Shown here: positions 26,564-36,874 of the stretch, piece by piece | Numbering within the stretch: the stretch's first letter is position 1 | Layout of the letters: the number at the start of each line of letters is the position of its first letter | DNA from: Betaproteobacteria bacterium | Lineage (GTDB): Bacteria > Pseudomonadota > Gammaproteobacteria > Burkholderiales > Burkholderiaceae_C | Direction: 5' to 3' | NCBI GenBank assembly: GCA_016868205.1 | Contig: VGHR01000018.1 | Location: 1-37,243, forward strand | Length of the DNA stretch: 37,243 nt | The notes under the pieces: generated by a model | What the model saw: only the letters and a program-made list of their open reading frames with translations | Told to the model about the DNA's origin: nothing | Database searches by the model: none | Position numbers and translations under genes: made by a program

Positions 26564-27892
26564 ATGGACCTCACCTTTCAAAAGCATTTTGATGATCGCT
26601 ACACCCAGTCGCGCGAACATCAAATCCTGGATTACCTCAACCAGCGCGGTGCGGCAGTCCCCAAGGTCATTTTGAGCCATGCTGAGGGGAAGTACCTCGA
26701 GATGAGCCACGCCGGACAGAACCTGGCCCAATGGCTGGGTCAGCGAGACCAGATGGAGTCGACGGTTTTCGAGGTTCTGGCGGAGTCGATACGCATCCTG
26801 CTGGAGGTGAGCAAACTTGGCATCTGGCATCTAGATGTCGCTGCGCGTAACTTCGTGGTCAGCTCCAGCGAAGGCGAACCGGGCGTGCGCGTGTGTCTCA
26901 TCGACTTTGGCAATGCCGTCAGTTCCCTATTTCCGCTACAAAAGCCCCTTTGGATGAGGCCCTCGGCAGAGCAACACCGATTGCTGCGGCAGGCTTTGCA
27001 AAAGGACTGGCAGGCCTTCTACCAGCGGCACAGCCTGATTGAACCGGCCGATTGGCAGAGCAACTTTGAAGTGCCTGAGGCCAGTTACCAGGCCGACTGG
27101 ACGGATCACTTGCAGGTTGAGGCGATTGCGGCTCGTCCGTGCGTGCTGGCTCATGGACTGGGACATATGCTGGGCAGCACGGCGCGCATTGTCCAGGGGA
27201 CCTCGGTGCATCGTTACGATTTGGGCCTGTCGCTGCTCGATTTAGAAAACGACGAACAAGCCTTGCTCGCCATCGAGGCCGTGCAGCGCCAGCTTCAGGC
27301 CTGGGCCCAAGCTTGGCGCCCGACGCCGCGGCCCGTCCGAGGTGCAGAGCCATCCAGCGCGGCGCCACGGCAAGGGGCCCTAGCTGAGACCCCCCCAAGC
27401 CTGATTGGCTCGGCAGTTCAGGCCACAGAGCGCGAGGGCTTGAGGCCCGCAGCCAGCCCAGCTCCACTGCCGGTGAAAACACCAGACGCCCCGCCCTCCC
27501 CTGACCGCAGCCCTCCTCGGCGCTGGCTGCATGTTGCGGCCAGCGCCGTGGTCATGGTCGTGGGATGGGTGATGCTCGATCTCATCTACCAGGCCGCCTC
27601 TGGCAAGTCTGCGGCGCCGCTGCAAACGACGGTGCTGGCGCTCAGCGGCGTCAGCCTGGCAGCGCTTGGCTCGGTCATCTGTCTCGGCGGCTTGCTATGG
27701 AGTTCCCAAAAAATAGCCTGGTGGCGTCGGCTTTTGTATGCCAATGTCCTGGGACAAAGTTTCTTGGTGCTCGAGTTATGGGTGCTTCAGTTGCCCAATC
27801 AGGTACTCTGGTTTGCCATGGCCTGCCCCCTGCTGGTTTTGCTGTTGAGCGCGGTCAGCCCCTCGCGCGCCAAGGGCACGGCCCCGCATTGA
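26564..27892 (+). CDS. Membrane-anchored kinase-like protein with reduced N-lobe
   Basis: A 442-residue protein. The catalytic loop HLDVAARN (89-96) and the metal motif IDFGN (113-117) are those of protein-kinase-fold enzymes. No glycine-rich loop is visible. A short REHQILDYLNQRGAAVPKV segment at 17-35 recalls the Bud32/RIO and WaaP type of small kinase more than the PknB type. Residues about 250-325 are a Pro/Ala-rich linker and residues about 325-435 contain about four hydrophobic helices. The kinase domain is therefore N-terminal and cytoplasmic. I chose ATG 26564 with AAGG at 26552-26555. TTG 26543, overlapping the phosphatase, is possible. Protein kinase activity is likely but not proved, and the target could be a small molecule. 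Confidence 0.8.
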   Translation: MDLTFQKHFDDRYTQSREHQILDYLNQRGAAVPKVILSHAEGKYLEMSHAGQNLAQWLGQRDQMESTVFEVLAESIRILLEVSKLGIWHLDVAARNFVVSSSEGEPGVRVCLIDFGNAVSSLFPLQKPLWMRPSAEQHRLLRQALQKDWQAFYQRHSLIEPADWQSNFEVPEASYQADWTDHLQVEAIAARPCVLAHGLGHMLGSTARIVQGTSVHRYDLGLSLLDLENDEQALLAIEAVQRQLQAWAQAWRPTPRPVRGAEPSSAAPRQGALAETPPSLIGSAVQATEREGLRPAASPAPLPVKTPDAPPSPDRSPPRRWLHVAASAVVMVVGWVMLDLIYQAASGKSAAPLQTTVLALSGVSLAALGSVICLGGLLWSSQKIAWWRRLLYANVLGQSFLVLELWVLQLPNQVLWFAMACPLLVLLLSAVSPSRAKGTAPH

Positions 27893-27949
27893 GTTCGGGG
27901 CAATCCAAGCGCAGCGCGGCCCTGCCAACGCATCCTCGGCCCGAGACCG

Positions 27950-29188
27950 TCAGCTTTTCGGCCTCGATAGCGTTCGTGTGCGCATCACCAGCCACACGGC
28001 GATGCTCAGGTTCAGCAGATTCCAGGCAATGCCATTCAAGAAGGCGGCGCGGTAGCTGCCGGTCAGGTCAAACACCCATCCTGACATCCAGCCTCCCAAG
28101 GCCATGCCCAGCATCGTGGCCATGAGAACCGCCCCCACCCGCACGCCCGCCTCCTGGGGTTTGAAATGCTCCCGGACGATGATGGCATAGGACGGCACGA
28201 TGCCGCCCTGGAACAGACCAAACAGGGCCGAGACCAGATAAAGCGAGACCAGGCCGTCGAAGGGCAAGAACATCAGCAGGGCAGTGCCTTGCAGCACCGA
28301 CCCGAGCAGCAGTGTGCGCAAGCCGCCGATGCGGTCGCAGATCAGCCCGGAGATCAGCCGGCTGGCGATGCCGCAGGCCAGCATGAGGGAGAGCATCTGG
28401 GCGCCTCGGGCGGCGCCGAAACCCAGGTCTGTGCAATAGGCCACGATATGAACCTGCGGCATGGCCATAGCAACGCAGCAGGACAAGCCGGCGATGCAGA
28501 GAACCCCCTGGGCCTTCGCGGGAGAAAGTCCAAAAGGGCGATCCGTTCCGGACGCGGTCGCCGCGCCGGGACTCTGCACAGAAACCAGAGGCGGCCTCTG
28601 GCGCATAGCCAGCGACAGAAGGGCCATGCCCAGGCCGCAGAACAGGCCCAGCCAGACATAAGTCGTACGCCAGCCCCAGTTTTCGATGCCCCACTGGACC
28701 ACCGGCGGCCAGAAGGAGCCGGCCAGATAGTTGCCGCTGGCGCAAATGGCCACGGCGATACCTCTGCGTTTGTTCCACCACAAGGCGGTATCGGCCATCA
28801 GGGGGGCAAAAGTCGAAGAGCTGCCGATCAGACCGAGCAGGAGGCCGTGGGCCAAAGCGAATGCCCAGATGCTGCCCGCCGAGCTGGCCAGAACATAACC
28901 GGCCGCAACGGCGGTCGAGCCAATCCACAGCACCCGCATGATGCCGAATCGATCGGCCAGGCGCCCGGTGACGATGCCACCGAGTCCCAGGGCCACCATC
29001 ATCATCGTATAAGGCAAGGAGGCATCACCGCGACCCACCCCAAACTCGGCCTGCACCGCCGGCAGCACCACCGAGACCACATACATGCCGCTATTGCCCA
29101 GAGTTACCAGCCCCAGAGTGGCCAGAAGACGCCAGGCGGCGTAGCTCGAGTCGATCAGCCGGGGATCGGCGGGTAGAGCCGGGCTCAT
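27950..29188 (-). CDS. MFS transporter, monocarboxylate-carrier-like
   Basis: A 412-residue major facilitator with about 12 hydrophobic helices. The loop 2-3 motif GRLADRFGIMRVL is near residue 75. Its counterpart in the second half is SGLICDRIGGLRTLL. A WWNKRRGIAVAICASGNYLAG segment is typical of the oxalate/formate and monocarboxylate carrier branch. The start ATG 29188 is 3 bp after the sugar dehydrogenase stop, so the two genes are probably cotranscribed. The substrate is unknown, but a carboxylate fits the Bug receptor in the same operon. The gene is convergent with the kinase-like gene, with 57 bp between the stops and no clear terminator. Confidence 0.92.
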   Translation of the reverse strand: MSPALPADPRLIDSSYAAWRLLATLGLVTLGNSGMYVVSVVLPAVQAEFGVGRGDASLPYTMMMVALGLGGIVTGRLADRFGIMRVLWIGSTAVAAGYVLASSAGSIWAFALAHGLLLGLIGSSSTFAPLMADTALWWNKRRGIAVAICASGNYLAGSFWPPVVQWGIENWGWRTTYVWLGLFCGLGMALLSLAMRQRPPLVSVQSPGAATASGTDRPFGLSPAKAQGVLCIAGLSCCVAMAMPQVHIVAYCTDLGFGAARGAQMLSLMLACGIASRLISGLICDRIGGLRTLLLGSVLQGTALLMFLPFDGLVSLYLVSALFGLFQGGIVPSYAIIVREHFKPQEAGVRVGAVLMATMLGMALGGWMSGWVFDLTGSYRAAFLNGIAWNLLNLSIAVWLVMRTRTLSRPKS

Positions 29189-29191
29189 CCG

Positions 29192-30328
29192 TCAGGGTCC
29201 CGCCGGTTCGAGCCGCAGCAAGGCGCCCTCTGCGTCGTCGTTGAGCAGATAAACAAGCCCGTCCGGCCCAACGCGCACATCGCGCAGGCGCCCCGCCTGA
29301 CCCTGCAGCAGGCGCTCCTCGCGCACCACTTTGTCCCCATCGAGTACCAATCTGAGCAGCATCTGCCCTCGCAAGGCGCCCATCAACAGGTCGCCACGCC
29401 AGTTGGGAAATCGATCGCCCGCCACAAAGCTCATGCCCGAGGGTGCGATCGAGGGCGTCCAGACATACAGGGGCTGCTCCATGCCCGCCTTGCTTTGACC
29501 CTCGCCGATTCGAGTGCCGCTGCCGTAGTTAACCCCGTGGGTTACAACGGGCCAACCATAATTGCGACCGGCATGCATGAGATTGAGCTCATCGCCGCCC
29601 TGAGGCCCGTGCTCATGGGCCCACAGCACGCCGGTTTGCGGATGCATTGCCGCACCCTGGATGTTTCGGTTGCCCATCGTCCACTTCTCGGGACGGGCCC
29701 CTGGCCTGCCGACATAGGGGTTGTCCTGCGGCACACGGCCGTCATCGTGCAAGCGTATGACCGAACCGGCATGGTCATCAAGCGCCTGGGCACGATCTTT
29801 TTCGCCCCGGTCGCCCAATGTGAGATAGACCATGCCCTGTCGATCGAAGACGATGCGTCCGCCGAAGTGCTGTCCGCCCCGGGTCTTGGGACTCATGCTG
29901 AAGAGCACCCGCACATTCGTCATGCGCAGCCCCTGTAATTGCCCGCGGGCCAGGGCGGTTCCCCAACCGCCAGGCCCCGGCGCGTTGTACGCCCAGTAGA
30001 TCCAGCCGTTACGCGAATAGTCGGGGTGCAAAACCACATCAAAAAGCCCCCCCTGCCCTTGCGCCACGACGGCCGGCAGTCCCTCGATGGCTTGCGGGTG
30101 CAGCTTCAGGTCCGTACCGATCAAGCGCAGACGGCCTTCTCGTTCAGTAACCAGCATGCGCCCGTCAGGCAGGAAGGCCACAGACCAGGGGTGAGCCAGA
30201 CCGGTGGTCAAGGTCACCACCCTGAAGCGGTGTTTCTCAGACTGGACAACCGATGAAGGGATTTGCGCCTGCACTGGGACGGCCAGCGCCGCCAGAAGTA
30301 CAGTCCCCAAGAAGCGTATGCCGGACAT
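29192..30328 (-). CDS. PQQ-dependent soluble aldose dehydrogenase (Asd/YliI-like)
   Basis: A 378-residue periplasmic protein of the soluble glucose/sorbosone dehydrogenase family. It oxidises aldoses with PQQ as cofactor and feeds electrons to the respiratory chain. The signal peptide is residues about 1-22 (RFLGTVLLAALAVPVQA). Motifs of the six-blade propeller are LAHPWSVAFLPDGRMLVTER, GQGGLFDVVLHPDYSRNGWIYWAY, HFGGRIVFDRQGMVYLTLGDRG and EHGPQGGDELNL. The start ATG 30328 lies 8 bp after the Bug stop, while the longer frame to 30379 would overlap it. PQQ synthesis genes are not in the window. Confidence 0.93.
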   Translation of the reverse strand: MSGIRFLGTVLLAALAVPVQAQIPSSVVQSEKHRFRVVTLTTGLAHPWSVAFLPDGRMLVTEREGRLRLIGTDLKLHPQAIEGLPAVVAQGQGGLFDVVLHPDYSRNGWIYWAYNAPGPGGWGTALARGQLQGLRMTNVRVLFSMSPKTRGGQHFGGRIVFDRQGMVYLTLGDRGEKDRAQALDDHAGSVIRLHDDGRVPQDNPYVGRPGARPEKWTMGNRNIQGAAMHPQTGVLWAHEHGPQGGDELNLMHAGRNYGWPVVTHGVNYGSGTRIGEGQSKAGMEQPLYVWTPSIAPSGMSFVAGDRFPNWRGDLLMGALRGQMLLRLVLDGDKVVREERLLQGQAGRLRDVRVGPDGLVYLLNDDAEGALLRLEPAGP

Positions 30329-30336
30329 GGGCAATG

Positions 30337-31319
30337 TCAATCGGCCTTGATGTTGTTTTCTCTGACCACTCGGCCCCACAGATCCATCTGGCGTTCGATG
30401 AACACCCGGGCTGAGTCTGGCGATCCCCCCACCACATCAATGCCTTGCGCATCGAGCCGCTTGGCCAAATCCGGGGCCCTCATCACCGCATTAAGCGCCT
30501 CGTTCATCCGCGCCATGATCTCGGGCGGCGTGCGTGCCGGGGCCAGCACAGCCCACCAGGCCGGCGCCTCAAAGCCAGCAAAACCCAGTTCAGCCAGAGT
30601 GGGGACATCGGGCAGGTCTGGCGATCGCTTGCTGGTTGTCACGGCCAGCGCTCGCAGGCGTTTGCTGTCAATGAACGGTTTGAGCAGAAAGACCGAACCG
30701 ATAGCCAGCGGCACATGACCGGCCACCGCATCGTTCATCAACGGACCGCCCCCCTTGTACGGGATGTGCTGAAAATTCAGTCCCCCGCCTTTGCCGAACA
30801 AAGCCATGGCCAGGTGGCCCAGACTGCCTGAGCCGATAGAGCCGTAGCTCGCTCCCTTGGAGGTTTTTGCAGCAGCCACCACGTCGGAAAAACTGTTGTA
30901 ATCAGACGCTGCAGGCGTACCGAGCACCATCGGTGCCGTGCCGATGAGCACCACGGGAGCCAGATCTTTTTTGGAATCAAACGGCAGGCTGGGAATCAGA
31001 CTGGGGTTAACGCCGTGGCTGTCAAAGACCACCGCAAAGGTATAGCCGTCAGGCGCTGACGCGGCGACAGCTGCTGCTCCGATGGAGCCCGAGGCGCCGC
31101 CGCGGTTTTCAACGATCACGCTCTGACCCAGTTGGGCAGACAGAGCCGGAGCCAGAAGCCGAGCCACTTGGTCGACCGATCCACCCGGCGGAAACACGGC
31201 CACCAGCTTGATGGGCTGCCGGGTCGGCCAGGCCTGAGACCAAGCCGCCCCCCCGAAAAACGCACTCCGAAAAGCAAGGCCCAGAGGGTACGCAACAGTC
31301 CCGGCGCAAACAGCAGCAT
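30337..31319 (-). CDS. Bug-family solute receptor with an apparent one-base frameshift in the signal region
   Basis: The main frame from 31203 to 30337 encodes a typical Bug protein body (VFPPGGSVDQVARLLAPAL, SVIVENRGGASGS, YGSIGSGSLGHLA, HIPYKGGG) but has no signal peptide. The missing start is in another frame: ATG 31319, with AGGAG upstream, encodes MLLFAPGLLRTLWALLFGV, a good signal sequence. The frames meet at a run of seven C on the + strand (31248-31254). With one more base the product would read signal peptide, then AAWSQAWPTRQPIKLVAVFP, giving 327 residues, the same length as the other Bug protein in this window. It is either a sequencing error, a true inactivating mutation or phase variation. 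It leads the Bug / sugar dehydrogenase / MFS operon. Confidence 0.85.
31248..31254. repeat. C7 homopolymer at the Bug frameshift
   Basis: Seven consecutive C on the + strand (G on the coding strand) lie exactly where the signal-peptide frame and the main frame of the Bug gene part. Adding one base restores a 328-codon frame. Such tracts are prone both to base-calling error and to slipped-strand change. Confidence 0.8.
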
Positions 31320-31355
31320 GGCAGGCTCCTTCAGATCGCAGGGGCCTATTGTTGC

Positions 31356-31909
31356 TCAGTCCGGGGGTCTACCTTGAGACTCTAGCTTTACATCGATAAG
31401 TTGTATGAGTGAATCGAAATTGGTGGTTGGTAACCCGCGTGTATGCACATCTACAAACAGGATGGGTGAGGACCCAGTGCGAAGAAACACTCCCTGGGGA
31501 TCCATCAAGCCCGCCCTATTGGCTGCAACGAATGCGCGACGGATTCGCTTGAGTCTGTCTTTGTCGGGTTCGGTATCGATCCATCCCTCGAGTCGCGATT
31601 TCCCGGAATTAGAGATTTGAAAGAAGTTGCTCACATCAATTTCTTTCATTTCGATAATGATGACAGATGTCCACGCGCCATTCGCCTGAGCGTCATAATG
31701 TCCGCTCCGAAAACCTATATATGGTGTGGGTAGCCCAAAATTTTTTTCCGCCGTTTTCCAATTTTGCTCCAGTGTTCGATTCGCCTGAGTATTGTTAAGA
31801 ACCTTATATACCTTTTTTTAAACTTGAACATGGTCACCGCCTCTCGCGAGTTTATGAGCTGCGTATTTCCCAGATCGATTTCGTTGCGACCTATTCTAAT
31901 TTTTGACAT
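31356..31909 (-). pseudogene. Low-GC orphan gene, apparently frameshifted; function unknown
   Basis: Two frames join into one plausible protein. ATG 31909 encodes MSKIRIGRNEIDLGNTQLIN and continues to about 31820. After a run of seven T on the + strand (31813-31819) the reading continues in the other frame as YKVLNNTQANRTLEQNW and then PYIGFRSGHYDAQANGAW. It runs through EMKEIDVSNFFQISNSG to the stop at 31356. One added base gives exactly 185 codons. The downstream frame has no stop from the T-run onward, which supports the join. Base composition is much lower in GC than the neighbours, suggesting transfer. No family is recognised; the strand followed by E-x-K (VIIIEMKEI) faintly recalls nuclease folds, but that is not enough for a call. 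Confidence 0.6.
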
Positions 31910-32253
31910 TATGTATTACCTCGATTTAAACAATCAATCCAGTAGCCAATATGGAAAAAGTACCCGGGCATGATCTTTCCCGTAAATAAACTGATATGGC
32001 CGGTAGCTTGGGGATCCGGCAACGATTGAACGATGAACTGCCGCTAGGGTCATCTAGACCCTGATAAGTGGTTTGTTATTTGTCTATGCCAGAAATTTCA
32101 CTTGAGCGAAATAATGGCTGCAACAGGCGCACGCCGAAACATGCAATTGATTTAGGAGTTGGATGCCGGGTAGCTGCGTGTCAAAGACGGATACGCCGCA
32201 AGCCGTTTGAACCGTTCAAGTGGAGCTCGCCGTGGTAGCCATGAAGCGAGTTA
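31910..32253. other. Gene-free space downstream of guaA
   Basis: These 344 bases hold no credible gene on either strand. The half nearest the orphan gene is AT-rich. Small inverted repeats are present: AGGGTC/GACCCT (32046-32062) and TTGAA/TTCAA (32207-32219). Neither is followed by a T-run on the guaA strand, so the guaA terminator is not identified. No tRNA-like structure or direct repeat of the guaA 3' end was found by eye. The 3' end of guaA is a known integration site for genomic islands, so this may be the scar of an old insertion. Confidence 0.5.
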
Positions 32254-33894
32254 CTACTCCCACTCAATCGTCGCCGGCGGCTTGGAGCTGATGTCGTAGG
32301 TGACCCGATTGATGCCGCGCACCTCGTTGATGATGCGGCTGCTCACCCTTTTGAGTAAGGGATACGGGAGTTCGGCCCAGTCGGCCGTCATGAAGTCGCT
32401 GGTTTGCACTGCACGCAAAGCGACCACATAGTCGTAGGTGCGGCCGTCGCCCATCACGCCCACGCTCTTGACCGGAAGGAACACGGCAAAGGCCTGGCTG
32501 GTCAGGTCGTACCAGCTCTTGCCACTGTGGCTGTCGATGGTATTGCGGAGTTCCTCGATGAAGATCGCGTCGGCGCGGCGCAGCAGATCAGCGTATTCCT
32601 TTTTGACTTCGCCCAGAATGCGCACACCCAACCCTGGCCCCGGGAAGGGGTGGCGGTAGACCATGTCGCGCGGCAAGCCCAGGGCCACTCCCAATTGGCG
32701 CACCTCATCCTTGAACAGGTCGCGCAGCGGCTCCAGCAGTTTGAGGCCCAACTGCTCGGGCAGGCCACCCACATTGTGGTGGCTCTTGATGGTGACGGCT
32801 TTCTTGCTTTTGGCGCCGCCACTTTCAATCACATCTGGGTAGATCGTGCCCTGGGCCAGGAATGTCGCGCCCCTGACGGCGCGACTTCCATCCCCGCCTT
32901 GGTGGCCCCCAGATGCCTTGAGCTTGGCCGCCTCGGCCTTGAACACATCCACAAACAGGCCGCCGATGATCTTGCGCTTTTTCTCGGGGTCGCTCACGCC
33001 TGCAAGCTGGCCCAGGAACAAGTCGCTCGCATCGACGCGGATCACCCGTGCATGCAACTGGCCGGCAAACATGTCCATGACCATGTCGCCTTCATTGAGC
33101 CGCAACAGCCCGTGATCGACAAAGACGCAGGTCAGCTGGTCGCCGATGGCGCGGTGAATCAGCGCGGCGGCCACGGACGAGTCCACTCCGCCGGACAGGC
33201 CGAGAATGACCTCCTCATCGCCCACCTGCTCGCGAATCCGGGCCACCGCTTCGTCGATGTAGCTGCCCATGATCCAGTCGGGTCGGGCGCCGCAAAGGCT
33301 CAGCACAAAACGCTCGAGGATCGCCCTGCCCTGCACCGTGTGGGTGACCTCGGGGTGGAACTGCACGGCATAAAAGTGCCGCGCTTCGTCGGCCATGCCG
33401 GCAATGGGACAGCTGGGCGTGCTGGCCATGAGCTTGAAGCCGGGCGGCATCGCAGTGACCTTGTCGCCGTGGCTCATCCAGACCCGGAGCATGCCGTGGC
33501 CTTCTGCGGTACTAAAGTCTTCGATGCCACGCAGCAAATCGGTATGCCCATGCGCCCTGACTTCTGCATATCCAAACTCGCGCGTCTGCCCTGCCTGAAC
33601 CTGCCCACCGAGTTGGCTGGCCATGGTCTGCATGCCGTAGCAGATGCCCAGGACGGGGATGCCCAGCTCGAACACCGCATCGGGTGCGCGGTCGTCGACT
33701 TCATACACGCTGGCATGGGACCCTGACAGGATGATGCCCTTGAGCTGGCCGTCGGCAGCAAACTGGCGCACCCAGTCACTCGATACATCGCAAGGGTGCA
33801 CCTCGCAGTACACATGCGCCTCGCGCACGCGGCGCGCGATCAGCTGCGTTACTTGCGAGCCGAAGTCGAGAATAAGAATCGTGTCGTGTGCCAT
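32254..33894 (-). CDS. guaA: GMP synthase (glutamine-hydrolysing)
   Basis: Converts XMP to GMP using glutamine and ATP. The 546-residue protein has the class I amidotransferase domain first, with nucleophile Cys in GICYGMQ and His/Glu in QFHPEVTHT. The ATP pyrophosphatase domain follows with the PP-loop LSGGVDSSV and the dimerisation domain ending [10 protein letters not shown] short insertion rich in Gly ([15 protein letters not shown]) precedes the [10 protein letters not shown] motif and makes the protein slightly longer than the E. coli enzyme. The start ATG 33894 has AGGTGA upstream. It lies 36 bp after guaB, the usual guaBA arrangement. Confidence 0.97.
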   Translation of the reverse strand: MAHDTILILDFGSQVTQLIARRVREAHVYCEVHPCDVSSDWVRQFAADGQLKGIILSGSHASVYEVDDRAPDAVFELGIPVLGICYGMQTMASQLGGQVQAGQTREFGYAEVRAHGHTDLLRGIEDFSTAEGHGMLRVWMSHGDKVTAMPPGFKLMASTPSCPIAGMADEARHFYAVQFHPEVTHTVQGRAILERFVLSLCGARPDWIMGSYIDEAVARIREQVGDEEVILGLSGGVDSSVAAALIHRAIGDQLTCVFVDHGLLRLNEGDMVMDMFAGQLHARVIRVDASDLFLGQLAGVSDPEKKRKIIGGLFVDVFKAEAAKLKASGGHQGGDGSRAVRGATFLAQGTIYPDVIESGGAKSKKAVTIKSHHNVGGLPEQLGLKLLEPLRDLFKDEVRQLGVALGLPRDMVYRHPFPGPGLGVRILGEVKKEYADLLRRADAIFIEELRNTIDSHSGKSWYDLTSQAFAVFLPVKSVGVMGDGRTYDYVVALRAVQTSDFMTADWAELPYPLLKRVSSRIINEVRGINRVTYDISSKPPATIEWE

Positions 33895-33930
33895 AAGCTC
33901 ACCTGAGCGTCGCATTTCAACCAGCGCTCT

Positions 33931-35809
<1,879 letters not shown>

Positions 35810-35863
35810 AGGCCGATGTCTGCCGCCGAGGTACAAGGCGTTGCCGACTGCTCTTTCGTTGAT

Positions 35864-36307
35864 TCAAACCGCACCATAGACCTGATGTGCTCGTTTGACA
35901 AAGGCGTCAACCAAATTGCCCGAGATTTTCTCGAAGACCGGGCCAACCAGAGTCGCCAGCGTCGTACTGCTGAAGTCATAGCTCAGCCGAAACTCCACCT
36001 TGCAAGCACGCTCACCCTCGCCCAAGGGCGTGAAATCCCAGCAACCCTCGAGCCTTGAAAAAGGTCCCTCCACCAGTTCCATGGCAATCTGGCGACCGGC
36101 CTCGTGGGTATTGCGGGTGGTAAAACTTTGGCGCAGCCCACCGATGGAAATTCCGACCCGCGCGGTCATCGCCAGGTTCTCTCGCCCGAGCACCTCCGCC
36201 TGATCGCACCAGGGCAGAAACTCGGGGTATCGGTCAACATCGGTAACGAGTGCAAACATCTCGTCAGCGCTGAACCAGATCAAGACGGACTTGTGTACGG
36301 TTTTCAT
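35864..36307 (-). CDS. ratA: RatA-family protein (START/polyketide cyclase fold; YfjG/CoQ10-like)
   Basis: A 147-residue protein of the SRPBCC/START superfamily. It opens [20 protein letters not shown] and has the family signature [14 protein letters not shown] at residues about 21-34, then a [10 protein letters not shown] strand and the C-terminal helix [20 protein letters not shown]. In E. coli the homologue RatA was described as blocking 70S ribosome association, while the mitochondrial homologue Coq10 binds ubiquinone; which role applies here is open. The start ATG 36307 is supported by family length. The gene is divergent from smpB and precedes rnfH by 54 bp. Confidence 0.93.
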   Translation of the reverse strand: MKTVHKSVLIWFSADEMFALVTDVDRYPEFLPWCDQAEVLGRENLAMTARVGISIGGLRQSFTTRNTHEAGRQIAMELVEGPFSRLEGCWDFTPLGEGERACKVEFRLSYDFSSTTLATLVGPVFEKISGNLVDAFVKRAHQVYGAV

Positions 36308-36356
36308 ACAATCGCTGGCTTTTCTTATTTTAGGACCGGTGAGATCGACATCGACC
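36308..36356. promoter_or_regulatory. Divergent ratA / smpB promoter region
   Basis: Only 49 bases separate the two starts. A TAAAAT box on the - strand (within 36325-36335) could serve as the -10 of the ratA side. The smpB side has no clear box or strong ribosome-binding site. The region is locally AT-rich (TTTTCTTATTTTAG). Confidence 0.4.
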
Positions 36357-36854
36357 ATGACCAAAAAATCTCCCGACACGCCCAAGTCCGCAAGCAAAGA
36401 TGGCGGTCGGATTGCCGAGAACAAGCGCGCCGTCTTCAACTATCACATCGAAGAGCGCTTTGAGGCCGGCATGGTGCTTGAGGGGTGGGAGGTCAAGGCG
36501 GTGCGCGCCGGCAAGGTGCAGCTGACCGATGGCTATGTAGTCGTTCGTGAGGGCGAACTGTTCATCATTGGCTGCCAGATCAACCCACTGGGAACGGCTT
36601 CCACACATGTTCGCCCAGATGCAGTGCGCACCCGCAAGTTGCTCATGCACAAGGATCAGATTCGGCGCCTGATCGGCAAGACCGAACAAAAAGGCTACAC
36701 CCTGGTGCCGCTGAACCTGCATTGGAAAAGCGGGCGCATCAAGTGCGAAGTGGCCTTAGCCAAGGGCAAGGCCGAGCACGACAAGCGCGATTCCATCAAG
36801 GAGCGCGAAGGCAAGCGCGAGGTCGAGCGCGCGATGAAGTCGCGCCACCGCTAG
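36357..36854 (+). CDS. smpB: SsrA-binding protein SmpB
   Basis: RNA-binding partner of tmRNA in trans-translation, which frees stalled ribosomes. The 165-residue protein has the family core: [17 protein letters not shown] at about residues 23-39, [20 protein letters not shown] and [19 protein letters not shown]. The C-terminal tail is strongly basic ([20 protein letters not shown], then RAMKSRHR), as needed for decoding-centre contact. ATG 36357 is chosen over an earlier in-frame start at 36291 because the extra residues are not family-like and would run into ratA. The tmRNA gene (ssrA) itself is not in the window. Confidence 0.96.
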   Translation: MTKKSPDTPKSASKDGGRIAENKRAVFNYHIEERFEAGMVLEGWEVKAVRAGKVQLTDGYVVVREGELFIIGCQINPLGTASTHVRPDAVRTRKLLMHKDQIRRLIGKTEQKGYTLVPLNLHWKSGRIKCEVALAKGKAEHDKRDSIKEREGKREVERAMKSRHR

Positions 36855-36874
36855 AGCGCCGAATCAACCGACGC

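Noticed and set aside
20717..27892. Type VI secretion phospho-regulation module (PpkA/PppA/Fha)
   Set aside because: Kinase, phosphatase and FHA genes occur there too, but no Tss genes are present and the partners here are a SEDS protein and a PBP.
31910..32253. Possible tRNA or attachment-site duplicate downstream of guaA
   Set aside because: No cloverleaf could be drawn and no copy of the guaA 3' end was seen in the window.
32404..33726. Long + strand open frame of 440 codons opposite guaA
   Set aside because: It is the antisense shadow of guaA, has no family-like motifs, and is rich in His/Gln/Ala as expected from reading a high-GC gene backwards.
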